Assembly (NCBI GenBank): GCA_022410635.1
Contig: JAJVDF010000123.1
Span: 2,091,849-2,155,848 of the forward strand
Length of the DNA stretch: 64,000 bases
Reading direction: 5' to 3'
DNA from: Tretioscincus oriximinensis
Taxonomy: Eukaryota; Chordata; Lepidosauria; Squamata; Gymnophthalmidae
Shown: one piece after another, positions 1 to 11,971 of the stretch
Layout: each line of letters starts with the position of its first letter
Numbering within the stretch: position 1 is the stretch's first letter
Notes under the pieces: generated by a model
Told to the model about the DNA's origin: nothing
Database searches by the model: none
The model's input: the letters and a program-made list of their open reading frames with translations, nothing else
Position numbers and translations under genes: made by a program

Positions 1-1645
1 TTCTTATGTTCTTAATTTGGTTAGGGTCACCTTTAAAAACTAGTCTGAGAGAGCTTACTTTTAGCAGGTGCCTGCAAGTTCTAGTGAAAGTTCTTTTTTC
101 CCACACCCATTAAAACTGCAGCTCTCCAGCTTTTTTATGGCAAACTCAAATTTGATGCCACAGTGAAATTAGTGTCCCTATTGAAGCAGAACAAAGAGGT
201 ATGTGTCCTCCTTCCTTGCTTACCATTTTCCCATAGATCAGTCTATGTGCCATTTAATATGGATTGAGAAGAAGCCCAAGCTCTTTCAGAGTGCAGAATG
301 TGGTCTTGGCCTCGTACTGAACTATTTTAAAGGTGTGTCAGACAATACGGAAACAACTGTTCTCCTNGTTTTTCCCTAAGTAAAATAACCTATTTGGATG
401 CTGAGAAATGTGAAAAGAATGCTAAATTCAGTATGAAAGGTGCTCAGTTAAAAACACTTTCTAGTGGAAAAATTGCACTTCCACATCTTTCTGTGGAGCC
501 ATCAGTGGATATGGCTTCGTGATTAAAGGAGTTTCAATAAAAGCAGGTTATTTTCTTTGTGAACCATCAGATAGCCATTTAGGACTGAAGTCAGCACCTT
601 GTGTTTTAGAAATCTTCATGTCATCAAATTCACCAGGTTTGCAGACAGCAAAAATAATAATATAATGTGTTATTTCTGCTGCGTTCTGCACCTTAATCAA
701 GGAGTCCAGTATTTTTCCTGAAAATTATGCTTATCTGTAGGCTGGGTCAGTATTTAATGAATTTGAGGAGAAAAACACCATAAGCAAGATCATTGAGACA
801 ATTAATCTATGAGCCAAGAAGCCTTAAAATTAAAGGCTTCATATTCACAGACTAAAAAAGAGTAGCCAGCACAGCAGGGTCCAGCAATTTCATTGCTGGG
901 ACAAAGAGGAGAAGCTTATACATGCTGAGCACCTTCTGCCCTTAAAAGTTTCAATGCAGCAGAACAAAAGTTCTGCAGTTTCAAAGTTTCCTCTCCATCC
1001 AATTCAGGATCAGCAGCCAGGAAATGGCCACAGAAATCAGCCATTTTTGTTTGGCATTTGATAGTGTTGGGTATCAAACAATCAAGGTAAGTTGTTTATC
1101 ACTCCTACTTCTCTAGACAGTGATAACAATGGCAGGAGAGGGTGGTAAGTACCCTCAGAGTCCTTCACTGGTAATTATTGACAAACTGCCCAAATGTGTG
1201 GCGGTGATGTTGCTGGGGACCTGAATCTTTTTTGGTTGTTTGGTTCCAACCAAAACCTGCTGTTAGACTTTAAAGCATAATTGCCATATGTTTGGGATCC
1301 ATAGGCATTTTTGGAATTTTGATTACATGTTGGCATTGTATCACAATGTTTTTTTAATGCACTGAGAAAGTCCACAAAAAGCAGAAAAGACCACAGAGAC
1401 ANTGTTTTGATCTGAAGTGCCCATTGTTGGCAGCCCTAAAATGAAGTCTAAATCACAAATGTAAGAATCCCATATCATTACATTGGGGAAGGGGCTTTGT
1501 GCCCTGTACAGGATGGTGCTGGATGGGGGCGAAGAGAAAGAACAGGGACCACCCTTCTCCTTTCCACTAGAGGAAAAGAAGAAAACGTAAAGGGTGAGTA
1601 AGGAAGACGAGGTGGGACAAAGAGCCTAGGCATTATCCCAGGTCT
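1..1645. other. Intronic DNA, nothing recognised
   Basis: AT-rich unique-looking sequence. I see no exon-like frame, no clear repeat ends and no long microsatellite. Two isolated ambiguous bases occur near 367 and 1401. Confidence 0.5.
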
Positions 1646-1649
1646 ATCT

Positions 1650-2176
1650 ATAGGCTGCCTAGAAGCACAAAATCTGAACTTGGGGTGCTTAACATGAGAA
1701 ACAACCAGAATACATGGGGAGCTACACTATTTAATAGAGCAGTTGTTAATGGCTGCAGTATCAGTAGGTGTAGCACATTGGAAAAGGAAGGAAGAATGGA
1801 CACTGAAAAATTGGTATTTTTATCATTGACCAATTAAAGTTTGATATGCTAAGGGAACGAAGACAGATTTGACTGGGGTAATTAAAATACCCACTTTCTT
1901 TCCTGAGTAGGTCAAAAGACAGATGGAAAGTACTATTGGTTATGTATAAAGATATGACCCTTAAAGATAAACTGTTTACAGAGATTAAGTTGTTGATAAA
2001 AAAAATTGGTTGAACTCCTGAGTTCTGTACCTGGGGAGACGGGAGTCAGGGGAAGGGGAGAAGGGAGGATGAGGGGGCATTATAGGGGGATTATGTGATT
2101 GTATATTTGTGAATAATAACTGTAAATTTAGACTGTAAATGTAACTGAAACTTAGTTAAATAATAATAAAAAAGAG
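1650..2176 (+). mobile_element. L1-type LINE 3' end (ORF2 tail, 3' UTR, A-rich tail)
   Basis: Around 1748-1830 one plus-strand frame reads MAAVSVGVAHWKRKEEWTLK then NWYFYH, resembling the alpha-helical C-terminus of L1 ORF2 (a pattern such as AA..V.VA..WK.KE.PTLE.W). It is followed by a G-rich stretch at 2030-2090 and an A-rich end (aataataataaaaaag) at 2160-2176, as expected for an L1 3' UTR and tail. The copy is 5' truncated and interrupted by stops. The upstream limit is uncertain and no target-site duplication was found. Confidence 0.5.
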
Positions 2177-3312
2177 AAACACTTTAGTTTGCACTAATTT
2201 GCAATTACGTAAACTGAGAGGAGGAAAGTTACCAATTATTATCTGTTTCACTCAAAATGTCTGACATCCAAGGTTATTTCCGAATGAATGNATAAATGAC
2301 GAAGTCAGAAAAAAGGCAGCTACAGATTTATTTTTTGCTTTATAAATGTCACAGTTCTAGCTTTTTAATAAGTCTGTAGGCTTTTGCCCTTCAGATAGTG
2401 ATGCCTAGGGGCTCCAAATCAGAAGGATGCAAAATTGGGGAGAGTCGAATTGGACAAACTAAGGCAGAAGGATGTTTTGAGAATACACCAAATTATTATT
2501 TTCAGCTTTTGTGGTGAAGGCCATAAATGTGCTGAACAGCTCTTGCCTGGAGAGTTTGCAAAGAATAAATCCAATATATTATATAGCAGTTAATGAAATA
2601 AGAGATTTTGACTGGATCTTTCTTACCTTGCAGGCTATGACTTTTTTTGCTTGTGGGCACTGTTTATAAATAAAGGCACCGATAATGAGAGGAATATTAG
2701 GTTTCTGGGGACCAAATTGCCATTAACCTGAACAAAATACATTCATAATACCACTGAAGTTGCTCAGAGGCCACTATTCATTGTTATTTTTTTGGCATCA
2801 AGTAGACCTAATGTTCATCCAACAGAATACATGAAGCTAATAATGTTTTAGAATTGAATTAATGGGATTTTCTCTTCATCACTTCTACTCCTTAAAGTGG
2901 ATTAACCCTGACTGCTTCTAGCATTATCTAATATGGACATCTAATGTACTTCCAGCTTTTTTAGCAATAATCATTTACTCTTGGGGCATATCCTAGCCAT
3001 TTTATCACTCGTTTATCCTATGTTATGCTAGATATTAATTCAGAGTGGTTAGGACCCCTTTCATATAATGGATCTACTTTACAAGTTGGGGGGTTGACGG
3101 TTTAAAAGAAAAGCAAGTCTCAATTCATTACAGTCATGTGGTTTGTTGTGCTGCTGAAATGGGTTNCCCAGGAAAACAGGACCATAGGAAATGTCTGCCA
3201 GTGGCTTTTTGGGGCGGCCTAATTTTGTTTATGCTCTGTCCAGTTTGAATGAAAAATACTAGCATGATGAGATTATTTCCCATAACCTGCACTAGGGGGC
3301 AGAAGGAAGAAC
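2177..3312. other. Intronic DNA, nothing recognised
   Basis: AT-rich sequence without recognisable repeat boundaries, exons or tandem repeats. Confidence 0.45.
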
Positions 3313-3317
3313 CCACC

Positions 3318-4012
3318 TGTGACGACCCCTACCCGAGGCCCCAGGTACTTAGACCCTCCAGGCTAGGGGTGCCACNATATATACCTGGGATCTAAGCCAG
3401 CACCCGCTGAGGAATAAAGAAAGACATTTTTAAAATCAAACAAACAAGTTTATTGATACAGAAAGGATAGGGAAAGANGAAAAGAAANAATAGTTAGTCT
3501 GTTCAAAACTCAATGCAGAGCACCTTAGTACCAAAGCTCAGCGTCACTGGATACATTTAGCAAACAGTCAGGCATGTCATGTTTCAGCCAAGGTCTAGTC
3601 TTTAACTTAGGCCCAACCAGGCTTTCATACACTCTAGCCCCACCCTTCCGATGCAGACTAGCAATGGTCCTTCTGTTAACTTGTTAACACAACAAGCTTT
3701 CCCCAAACAAAAGGCCTCTTATTACACTGCAGCCCCACTCCTGAGATGCTCACTGACAGTGGACCCCCTGTAGACTTGTTTACAATGTCAAATCATCACA
3801 ACAAAAAGGCCAGTAGCCCTGGTCAATTCCCCTTTTATATTCTGACAGCNGGCTACTTGAAGCCCTATTGGCTGGCTTCTCCAGCCTTGCCCCCTCCCAA
3901 ACAGAGAATCAGGAAGCCACACCCCTGCCCAGACCTGGTCTTCCCCCCTCCCTCTGGGATAGTACAATAAGTATATAAAACAAATACAAACCTTAAAATG
4001 GCAAACGTCACA
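3318..4012 (-). mobile_element. Solo LTR of an LTR retrotransposon or endogenous retrovirus
   Basis: The 695-bp element begins TGTGACG and ends CGTCACA, a 7-bp terminal inverted repeat of the TG...CA type. It is flanked by an exact 5-bp duplication, CCACC at 3313-3317 and 4013-4017. On the minus strand there is a TATA box (ATATAAAAG at 3832-3840) and a poly(A) signal AATAAA (3449-3454), so transcription runs towards lower coordinates with U3 on the high side. No internal region, primer-binding site or coding remnant is adjacent, so it is a solo LTR left by recombination between two LTRs. A 5-bp duplication fits Gypsy or ERV elements; I cannot choose. Confidence 0.8.
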
Positions 4013-4129
4013 CCACCCACCCCAGACATCTTGTTGTACAGCAATGAATGCACTAGGGGAGGTCCAGTTGAAGGAATTCTGGAGACCAAAAATTAGGGAC
4101 AGGATAATGGTGACATTGCTTTGTAAATA

Positions 4130-4409
4130 CAGTGATACCTCGGTTCTCGAACATAATTCGTTCCAGGACGGTCGAGAACCAAATTGTTCGAGAACCGAAG
4201 CAATGATGACGCAAGCAAGGCGCGACGCAAGGCACGACGCAATGATGACGCAAGCAAGGCGCGCTGGACCGAATGNACGCCATTCGGCTCATCTCGGAAG
4301 TTCGAGTTCCAAATATTTGTTCGGATTCCAAGACAAAAGTTTCTCGGATCTCCTGGTCAAATACCGATTTGGTCGAAAGTTAAGGCGTTCGAGAACCGAG
4401 GTATCACTG
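4130..4409. mobile_element. Tigger/pogo-like MITE (Tc1/mariner superfamily), 280 bp
   Basis: The ends are a perfect inverted repeat of about 23 bp starting CAGTGATACCTCGGTT and running to CGAAC. A TA dinucleotide flanks each side (4128-4129 and 4410-4411), the hallmark of Tc1/mariner insertion. The interior has further inverted copies of the motif GTTCGAGAACCG and a 24-bp direct repeat (4201-4224 and 4240-4263, differing only at the edges). There is no transposase frame, so it is non-autonomous. The many intact CpGs suggest a relatively young insertion. Confidence 0.85.
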
Positions 4410-4411
4410 TA

Positions 4412-5800
4412 TGCAGGTGTGGAAAAGTAGCTTTGTTCTTGGCAGTGAATTGAATGTGAGGTTATGAGAATGCAAACCTAACCAGGGCACCTAGCAACAA
4501 TGTTGCCTTGATGGAAGGCAGCAAAAGGAAAGAGGAGATGTTAAGTAGACGCATCCACAGTGATATGACTGGACAGTGGTACACATGTCCACACCCACAA
4601 TCAACTGGGTTTTTCTTTAGTGAGGACAGTTACTCTGAATTGAAACTGGAATCTTGTATACCCTTGTCTGGCTGGAAAACCCAGTTTGGAACTGAGTAAA
4701 AAACCCTAGTTTCATACGGGATAACTCTGGTTTCATTCTCCTTTGAAAACAGCCTGAGAATATTTTTTCATTTCATTAATCTGCTGTCTGAAGTGAACGC
4801 ACATGAAACTTGAACATCTTCCATGCAGAAAAATGCATTGTTTTCACTGACTGGTCAGAAAAGAGCTGAGGCACATTTTTATCCCATCAACAAAGCATGT
4901 TACTTTTATTAACAAAACTTGTTAATATCTTAACAACAATATCAGTGATTTCCCAACCAGACAAAAAAACTGATGGATCAATCAGTGGATTAATCAGGAA
5001 AGCATGGAAATTGCTCTTAATAAACTCAACACAGACTGCAATAGCGATTAGCAGCCGAGCGACTATGCCACAATGTTCAACTGATTTGCCATCAGCTCCT
5101 TCACTAGCACCTTTTTTTGCCTGGTTCAATCCAATTGTTCAGGATGCAACAGCACCAATTTGCTTTTAAGTAGCCAGGTTTGTGGTCATTTTAGGTCCAG
5201 CACAAAAGTGCTTGTCTGGTGTAGAAAATTTGCATTTGTTCTGTTGCTATATGGTTTTAAGAATTGTGAGGCATTTGTTTGTCACATTCTTAGTCACAGG
5301 AGTAGCCTGTGTATCAGTCACTTCTTCACAGGTAGTGACTATCCACTTTGAGCTGGAACCAATAATAGCAGCCATGTTAATCAGTTGCAACAAAAAGCAA
5401 GAATGAATGCTAATAAAGTGAACACTTATGTTTTATAAGGGAATAAACCTTTCCAGGCTGCAGTGCACTTTACAAAAACATGAAGGCTGTATCCTCAGCT
5501 GGCACACTTATGTATGCAAGACTGAGAAGAAGAAAAGGAAGTGTGGCTGTAAACATGACATCACAGGGTGCTCTCACTCTTGCCACCACAAACAATGTGC
5601 AAGATAAACCATAAAAACCAATCTCAAAATTCTGGAAACATAGGCATTTGTGGTACTTAACACTTGTAAGGAGAAAGAAAGCTGTAAGCGTTTTATATAT
5701 TTTTTATTATTTTATGACATCTGTACTGAAAGTAGTGCAGAAGTGGGCAGAACTTTAACTATCACAAATCGTTCAAATTGCACATGTTGTTATAGNGTAA
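4412..5800. other. Intronic DNA; possible gene-like decayed frame on minus strand
   Basis: No repeat ends were recognised. On the minus strand a single frame runs from an ATG near 5375 to a stop near 4887 with only three internal stops (TAG, TAA, TGA) in about 160 codons. I do not recognise the product and chance is not excluded; see findings. Confidence 0.4.
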
Positions 5801-5804
5801 GAAG

Positions 5805-6165
5805 AGCTAGAACGTAAGAAGGCCACAGCGCATCTAGTCCAGTATTTTGTCTCACACAGTGATCCACCAATTGCACCTGGGCATCTCAAGCAGGACAAGG
5901 CAAAACGCAACTCATTGCAAATAGTATTTCATTTATATTACCTGTTCCATCCTAGAAATGCCAAGGGATCTGTGAATTTGACAAATCTTACAGTAGGGTC
6001 TATTAAGACTATCCAGGCTGCCAGTTACCACCACCTCTTCTGGAACTAAATTTCATAGGCCGATGGCCCTTTGGGTCAAAAATAATTTTCCTTTTTCTGT
6101 CCTAACTCTTCTATCCATCAGTTTCAAAGAATGCCCCCGGGCCAAGTGTTATGTGATAGAGAAAA
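5805..6165 (-). mobile_element. CR1-type LINE 3' fragment
   Basis: On the minus strand it carries the same 3' end as several other copies here: the stretch for FF..RV..LWNLLP-type codons, a region around 'ccaggtgcaattggtgg', and the terminal 'ctggactagatg..ctgtgg' motif. It is decayed, 5' truncated and non-coding. Confidence 0.7.
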
Positions 6166-6169
6166 GAAT

Positions 6170-8220
6170 AGAAATGTGAGTTTTGAAAACTGCCATGTCC
6201 CTTCTTCAAAGAATGCAACTTGTTGCCAGATTACTATCAAAGAGATTTTTGTTNAGGGTTTTTTTTTTCTCATAAATGCATTTACTCCTGAATGCATACA
6301 CACTGACTCCTATCAGAATGGTCCTTTCAGCTTTGCAGCTGCTATTGACTTTCCAATTAGGAGCAACTGGGAGAGCCATTCTTGACAGGTAGGCATTCAT
6401 CAAACAAGCAGCAGGCGGCTCTGCAGCTTTCCACATTCTGTATTTTTGATCGGGTATCATTAAAGATGTACACAAAACACCATCCTCTAGGGAAGTAGGA
6501 AGAGAACATTGTGTTTGAAGTGCAGAATTAAAACTAAAACTGGGAAGGGGAGATGAGAGGAAGTGCAGCAAATTGACAANATGTCCTTGTTTGTTTGACT
6601 TATATTGGGACAGCAGTGTGCCTTTTCTGCTCTTCCTGAAATTACTGGTTGTTGCGTTATACTAAGGGAAGATATTTATCTAAGCATTCAGTAACCATCC
6701 CAGCAACACACAGCAGAAAAATGTGATAGTATTCAGACATTATTTAATTAATCACTGTATTTGGTTATTTCAGAATAAAGTATGGACATTCCAAATCAAA
6801 GCATGGATATTTTAGAATACCTCGTACAATACCCTGGCTGCATTCTCACGGGCTGGAAGAAATTGTTTTGAGACCAGTGAGTTGAATTTAGTTCCCTCCG
6901 CTACTTTCTTCCATTTCCAGCTCCATTTTAGCTCTGTTTTATCATTCACACAAAATTTCCACTGGTGCTAGAGTTAACAGATGAATTGGCTGGGTTCCCA
7001 CGCTGTTGTCTTTTTAAAAAAATGTGCCCAATTTTTGTGCAAATCCATAATTACAAAAAATTAATACAGATATACACATANTTTTTCACAAAATTAGAGC
7101 CCCCCTCAAAAAAAAAAAAAAAAAACCTCTTTAAAAACCAGTTGCCTCCTTGGAGGTTAGAACAAAATGGAGACACAGTGGTGATATGTGGCAATGTTCA
7201 TACAGAGGCACTCCCGCTATGTGCAAACCAAAGCCAGAGCACAGCCTGAATTGGGAAAAACTGTACTTTTGAGGGAGAACTCTGTTCCATTGACACGTGG
7301 CTCTGCAAATGAAGCATTGCAACAGCATTCTCCCTGTGGATTATAGGCAAACTGCATGTACCCATTGCAAAGCCACACAGCTTTTGCTCCCTTTTTTCCC
7401 CACTAGTGAGAATGCAACCTCTAAGTTTTATTCAGGAACATCCAGATATAGTAGAATAAATAAGTAATGGATTTATTTTGTACAATACTTTATAAATGCT
7501 ACAAATGATACTATCACTACTTGCCACTCACAAGCATAAAGCAATTGTCTTTCTTCCCTATGAATTCTTCCCAAGAACTGTTGTAAATTGTAGTTTGTAA
7601 CTGGTTGTTCTGAATCCTTTCAGTTATTGGTAGCTGGCCCCTTTGTTGTCAAATAGGGGATTCAAGGGAGAAAAAACCCTCACTTTTAAATTCGCCTGAG
7701 TTTGAAAAACCTGTAAGTTTTTTTTNAAAAAAATCCATCGTTGTTTTTTCAGTGTAAATGTGAAGGAAGGTTTCAAAAGCTCTTACCATTGATATTCCTA
7801 TGACCCTATCAATGCACAAAGACTTCACACTGTGAAAGCTGCATAAAAGTACAAATAAGAAAAAATACAACAATCTGGAACCAGTAGCACTGCTGGAACC
7901 CTGCAATTATGTTAGGTAAATCCCCAAAAATCATGTTCTTACAGCATGAAAAAAGATCCCATATATTAGCCTTTAAAATCTTCAGCTGCTAGTCTGAGGA
8001 AATGTTTTTTTCCATGCAGGATTGATATTCTTCCAAGCATGTCAGTTACCTAAATGGTAAGGTAATATATAAAATTATTATTTTGCTTACATACTACAGA
8101 ATGTGATTTACATTCCCATGCTTCTTCATATAAAATCTTTTAAAGCTGTTTGTAAACCGGCATAAAAATAATCTTAGAATAAAGATATTTTTCCACCTCC
8201 AGGCTATCTCATACTTTGTG
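6170..8220. other. Intronic DNA, nothing recognised
   Basis: AT-rich sequence. Short A-runs occur near 7110-7127 and a T-run near 7720. No exon, repeat end or conserved frame was recognised. Confidence 0.45.
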
Positions 8221-8224
8221 AAAG

Positions 8225-8912
8225 AAGATTTGTGTTTGAGATACTGTTTTACCTCATTATAAATCTGGTGAGGCCACATTTGGAATATTGTGTTCAGTTC
8301 TGGTCACCACATCTCAAGAGGGGTGTTGTGGAACTAGAAAAGGTGCAGAAAAGGGCAACAAGAATGATCCAAGGGTCTGGAGCACCTCCCTTATGCAGCA
8401 TCTGGCCCTCTTCAGCCTCGAAAGGCGACATTTGAGAGGTGATCTGATTGAAGTGTACAAAATCATGCATGGGATGGATAGGTTGAATAAAGAAAAAATG
8501 TTTTCTCTATCGTACAACACTAGGACCAGAGGGCACTCCTTGAAACTAATGGACAGAAAAGTGAGAACAGACAAAGGAAAGTATTTTTTCACCCAGAGGG
8601 TCATNGGCNTGTGGAATTTACTTCCTGAAGCTGGTAGCTAACAGCTTGAATAGCTTCAAGACAGGACTAGACAGGTTTATGGACACCAGGGGTATAAATG
8701 GGTACTAGAATGGATGTCTGGATGCTGCCTCTGGAATGGAGCAACAGACAGGACTCCTGAAATGCCATTTGCAGGGAGTCATGAATAGGTGCATATTTTG
8801 CTTTCCTCTGTTCGGACTGCCCAGGTGCATCTGGTGGACCTCTGTGTGACACAGAATGCTGGACTAGATGGGCTCTGGCCAGATCCAGTATGGCTCTTAT
8901 GTTTCTATCCAA
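8225..8912 (+). mobile_element. CR1-type LINE, ORF2 C-terminus and 3' UTR
   Basis: The plus frame at 8232-8435 contains LVRPHLEYCVQFWSPH, the diagnostic CR1 ORF2 motif, followed by [16 protein letters not shown]. After a frameshift near 8400 the next frame continues LERRHLRGDLIEVYKIMHG and TRGHSLKLM. The 3' UTR ends with 'ctggactagatgggctctgg' and a terminal 'tggctcttatg' tail near 8905. The copy starts inside the reverse transcriptase C-terminal region, so it is strongly 5' truncated, and it has frame breaks, so it is dead. Confidence 0.9.
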
Positions 8913-9129
8913 TTTTGCTCATAATTAAAAACAACAGCATTTATTTCTGAAATTCAAGATATTGTTGATGTTATGAACCAAACCATAGATTTAGGTTTTG
9001 AGATTATACACTTTGAGATTACACAAACATTTTCCCAAATTAGTGTTAGAGTATTTTTGATAATTTCTATCAGAAGAGAATTAACAACCTACTTACCTGT
9101 TACCTTCTACTTCTGGCTGAAATCAACCA

Positions 9130-9428
9130 AGAAGAAGAAGAAGAACTGGGTTCTTATAACCCACTTTTCTCACCTTTCAAAGGGACTCAAAGCATCTTAC
9201 AAGGGTATTTTTGTCTGAAGGCTTACCCCCACCAGACTGTGGTTTCCTTTTATCTACTTGCCGTCAGTTGCAATTTCTTGCAATTCATGCTTCTGAATGG
9301 CTGGGTTGGCTAGAGTTACAGGCCAGTGGAAGGTGCTCACACCTCCCCACGTCTGACACAGGGCTTCGAAACCTGATCTCCCAGATGAGAGACGGATTCC
9401 TCAGCGACTTAGCTATCCGTGCCTGGTC
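9130..9428 (-). mobile_element. tRNA-derived SINE, minus orientation (family A)
   Basis: Reverse-complemented, it starts with a tRNA-like head (GGATAGCTAAGTCGCTGAGG, then a B-box-like GGTTTCGAAGCC) and ends with 'gttataagaacccagttc' plus a (TTC)n tail. That tail is the Bov-B/Sauria SINE type that lets Bov-B LINE machinery retrotranspose it. At about 300 bp it looks close to full length. Other copies of this family lie near 15.4, 38.7, 46.2, 49.1 and 57.6 kb. Confidence 0.85.
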
Positions 9429-9779
9429 AATGGAAAGAACAACTAAATGACATCTAAAGTAGTCAATCTATATATAGTGAAAGATTTGAATGCATTTCTT
9501 TTTCCAGAAAATTCATTTATGATTTTTTTTTCTGGGGGGGGGGGCAGGGTATGTACAAGGGGAGACGAGACAAGGCAGCATTATGGAATCTTTCATTTCA
9601 TGGTTTTTTTCAAAAAATTCTAACGTTCTATTTGATTCCTAGTTCAGCAATCAGAGATTCACTTTTTGGATGTAATTGTTCATCACAACCTTGGAACTCT
9701 GCATTTTGGAGAATGTAGGTACAAGACCATATATTACATGTCTGACACCCTGTGCAGACATTTTACACACACACACTTC

Positions 9780-10205
9780 ACAACCAGCTAGCGGCATTGC
9801 CACAATTTTTTTTAAAATATTATTTTTATTTATTTATTTTAACTGCCAGGTGGGTGCCTTCAGGAGCCTCCTAGTGACATTGCCGTGAATTAAAATAAAA
9901 AAGATACTTCAAGAGCTGGTCCTGGTTGCCAGAGTCTCCTAGCGGCATTGCAATGTTTTTTTTTTTTAAATATTGCTGGGTGGGTGCCTTCAGGAGTTAG
10001 TCCTGGTTGCCAGGACTAATGTCACCTCCTAATGGCGCTACTGTGAAATTAAAAAAAAAGTTTTAATTTTTTTGTTTTAAATTTTTAATTCTTTTTACTG
10101 CCAAGTGGGTGCCTCCAGGAGCCAATCCTTGTCACCAGAGCCTCTTAACGGTGCTGCAGTGAAGTTTTTTTTTCATTTTACTGGGGTGGGGGTGCCCCCC
10201 CCCCC
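9780..10205. repeat. Degenerate tandem array of a ~110-125 bp monomer
   Basis: Three to four diverged monomers repeat the order T-rich run, 'actgcc(a)ggtgggtgcc', 'ttcaggagc', 'tcctggttgccagag', 'cctcctagcgg', 'cattgc'. Example starts of the 'gtgggtgcct' block are near 9850, 9980 and 10105. The array ends in a C-run near 10196-10209. The same monomer recurs inverted inside the MITE at 62318-62470, so the array is probably derived from that transposon family. Confidence 0.7.
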
Positions 10206-10339
10206 CCCAATTCTGTCTTCCTGCGCAATTGCATTAGTTGCTCTCCCTTAAAATATGGGCCTGTGCAGATAGAAACAATTTAGGCTGCTGGAATGTAAAA
10301 GCTGTCCACAGGCTGCCTGTGCTGAGTGGAATGCTGTCC

Positions 10340-10455
10340 TTCCCCCAATTTTTAGTTGGAGTTGTTTTTAATATGCTGTGTTTTTATTGTTAACTTCCCT
10401 ACGACCTTTGGGTATAGGACAGTATAAAAATGTAAATAAATAAATAAATGGCACA
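10340..10455 (+). mobile_element. SINE 3' end (Sauria/Bov-B type tail)
   Basis: The stretch 'gacctttgggtataggacag' followed by 'tataaaaatgtaaataaata' matches the 3' tail of the SINE at 52164-52430, with an (AAAT)n end. The tRNA-like head is absent, so it is 5' truncated. Confidence 0.55.
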
Positions 10456-11885
10456 GAAGCAGTGTGAACAGGATGCCCCCCCCCCCCCATGCCTTTACAT
10501 ACTGGCCTGAGTAATCCCACCCTTGTGCAACTCCCCTTGGAGCCATTTTTCATAACTCAGGTGTGCCATTGCCTCACACAATTACAGCCAGGTGCAAAGA
10601 TCTTATGCTGCTTATAAGCAGTCTGGAGTTGACATCCAAGAACAGTTTTCACAGGTAAATGAATACTGGGCCTAGACTAAAATGACATTGTTTTTCCCCT
10701 GATAAAAAATGTACAGGAATTATTACAGGAACACTGCTAGTGAAAGGTTATCCAGAAGCATCAAAACAGTTACAAAATCCCAACATATCTATACTTCATT
10801 CTAAATTATTAATATCTCGCCTCTCCTCAAATCCTAAATCTGATATATCATTTCATCACCAAGAAACTTCATTTTGCATAAAAGGGAAATGATACATCAT
10901 ATTTGAGATACTTGCAATCTAACAAAGAATTGTTATAGTCTACAAATGGAATAGGAATTTGAAGGATATACAGTAACTGTATGCAGCATTTATAGTGACT
11001 TCTATCCACCCAAATTATTTTCCCTCAAGGATATTTTCTTGGCAACAACTGTGTATGTTGTAAATACATTTGCAACATATGTTTTTGATGAAATATTTTT
11101 GTGATATATGCAAATAACAAAAGATACAAGCTGGAATCATTTACAACTTGCAATTCTACCTAAGTTATTTATCTGATTATATGATGGTAGAAAAAACTGT
11201 ATAGATGGGTTCCTCAGCCACTTCCTGTAAGCAGCAAAAATGTTTCCTGTTGGCAGGACTGGGCACAGATTGGCTAAAGAGGCACTCTCTCTCCCAGGGA
11301 TATCTGTGGGGCAGGCTGGCAGTTGTAGTCTGTAGGACAGGTCCCCATACATGCTGGCCAGAAAAGGCTTCCTGCTGCTTGGACTACATTTCCCAGCAGG
11401 CCCCACAACCAGTAGAATAACAGTCTCTTTTACTTTTTTCACATTTGGGCTGCTGTTAGTATTGCTTGTTTTGTGAAGCTGCTGGCATCCAAGCTTTTAT
11501 AATAAGCACTTATCATTGTGAAAAAACAGCATAGAAAAGCAGACCAAAATACATATTAAAGCCATAAAACAGTTAACAGAAATTCTGACAGGAAGCAGAG
11601 AATCAGGAAGTAGACAGTTTATTGTTCTTTATGTCTGAAACCCCATCAATAACACAAGAACATCAAGAACCTTACAAAATGGTTGAAGAACATTTAAGCA
11701 ATATAAAACAACAGAGAGTGGGAGCCCCTGCAGCTACACACTCAGTAGAGAAAGCTCTTAAGTACCCTGATTTATTAGTTAAGGTATTAACAAAATTTAT
11801 TTGCAAAAAAATACAATGGTTGCTTTGGAGAAAGATGCCACGATTTTAGGGATTAATGAAAATTTATGGTTATTCTGCACTGGCT
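10456..11885. other. Intronic DNA with one ZNF143-like motif
   Basis: Mostly unremarkable AT-rich sequence. Near 11380-11400 'ggactacatttcccagcagg' resembles the ZNF143/Staf site core (ACTACAATTCCCAG). Nothing else was recognised. Confidence 0.4.
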
Positions 11886-11888
11886 GGT

Positions 11889-11971
11889 ATATTATTTATT
11901 TGCACTTCTATCCCGCCCTATGCCCGAAGTTCTCAGGGCGGCCAACCATAGTGTGGCGCACATAGCTTTTA
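11889..11971 (-). mobile_element. SINE 3' end fragment
   Basis: Minus-strand tail of the Sauria-type SINE: 'tatgtgcgccacactatggt', then 'ccctgagaacttcgggcat', then 'gggcgggatagaagtgcaa' and an AT-rich end. The head is missing. Confidence 0.65.

Noticed and set aside
9780..10205. CRISPR-like array
   Set aside because: Repeat units are long, degenerate and without unique spacers; the DNA is vertebrate.
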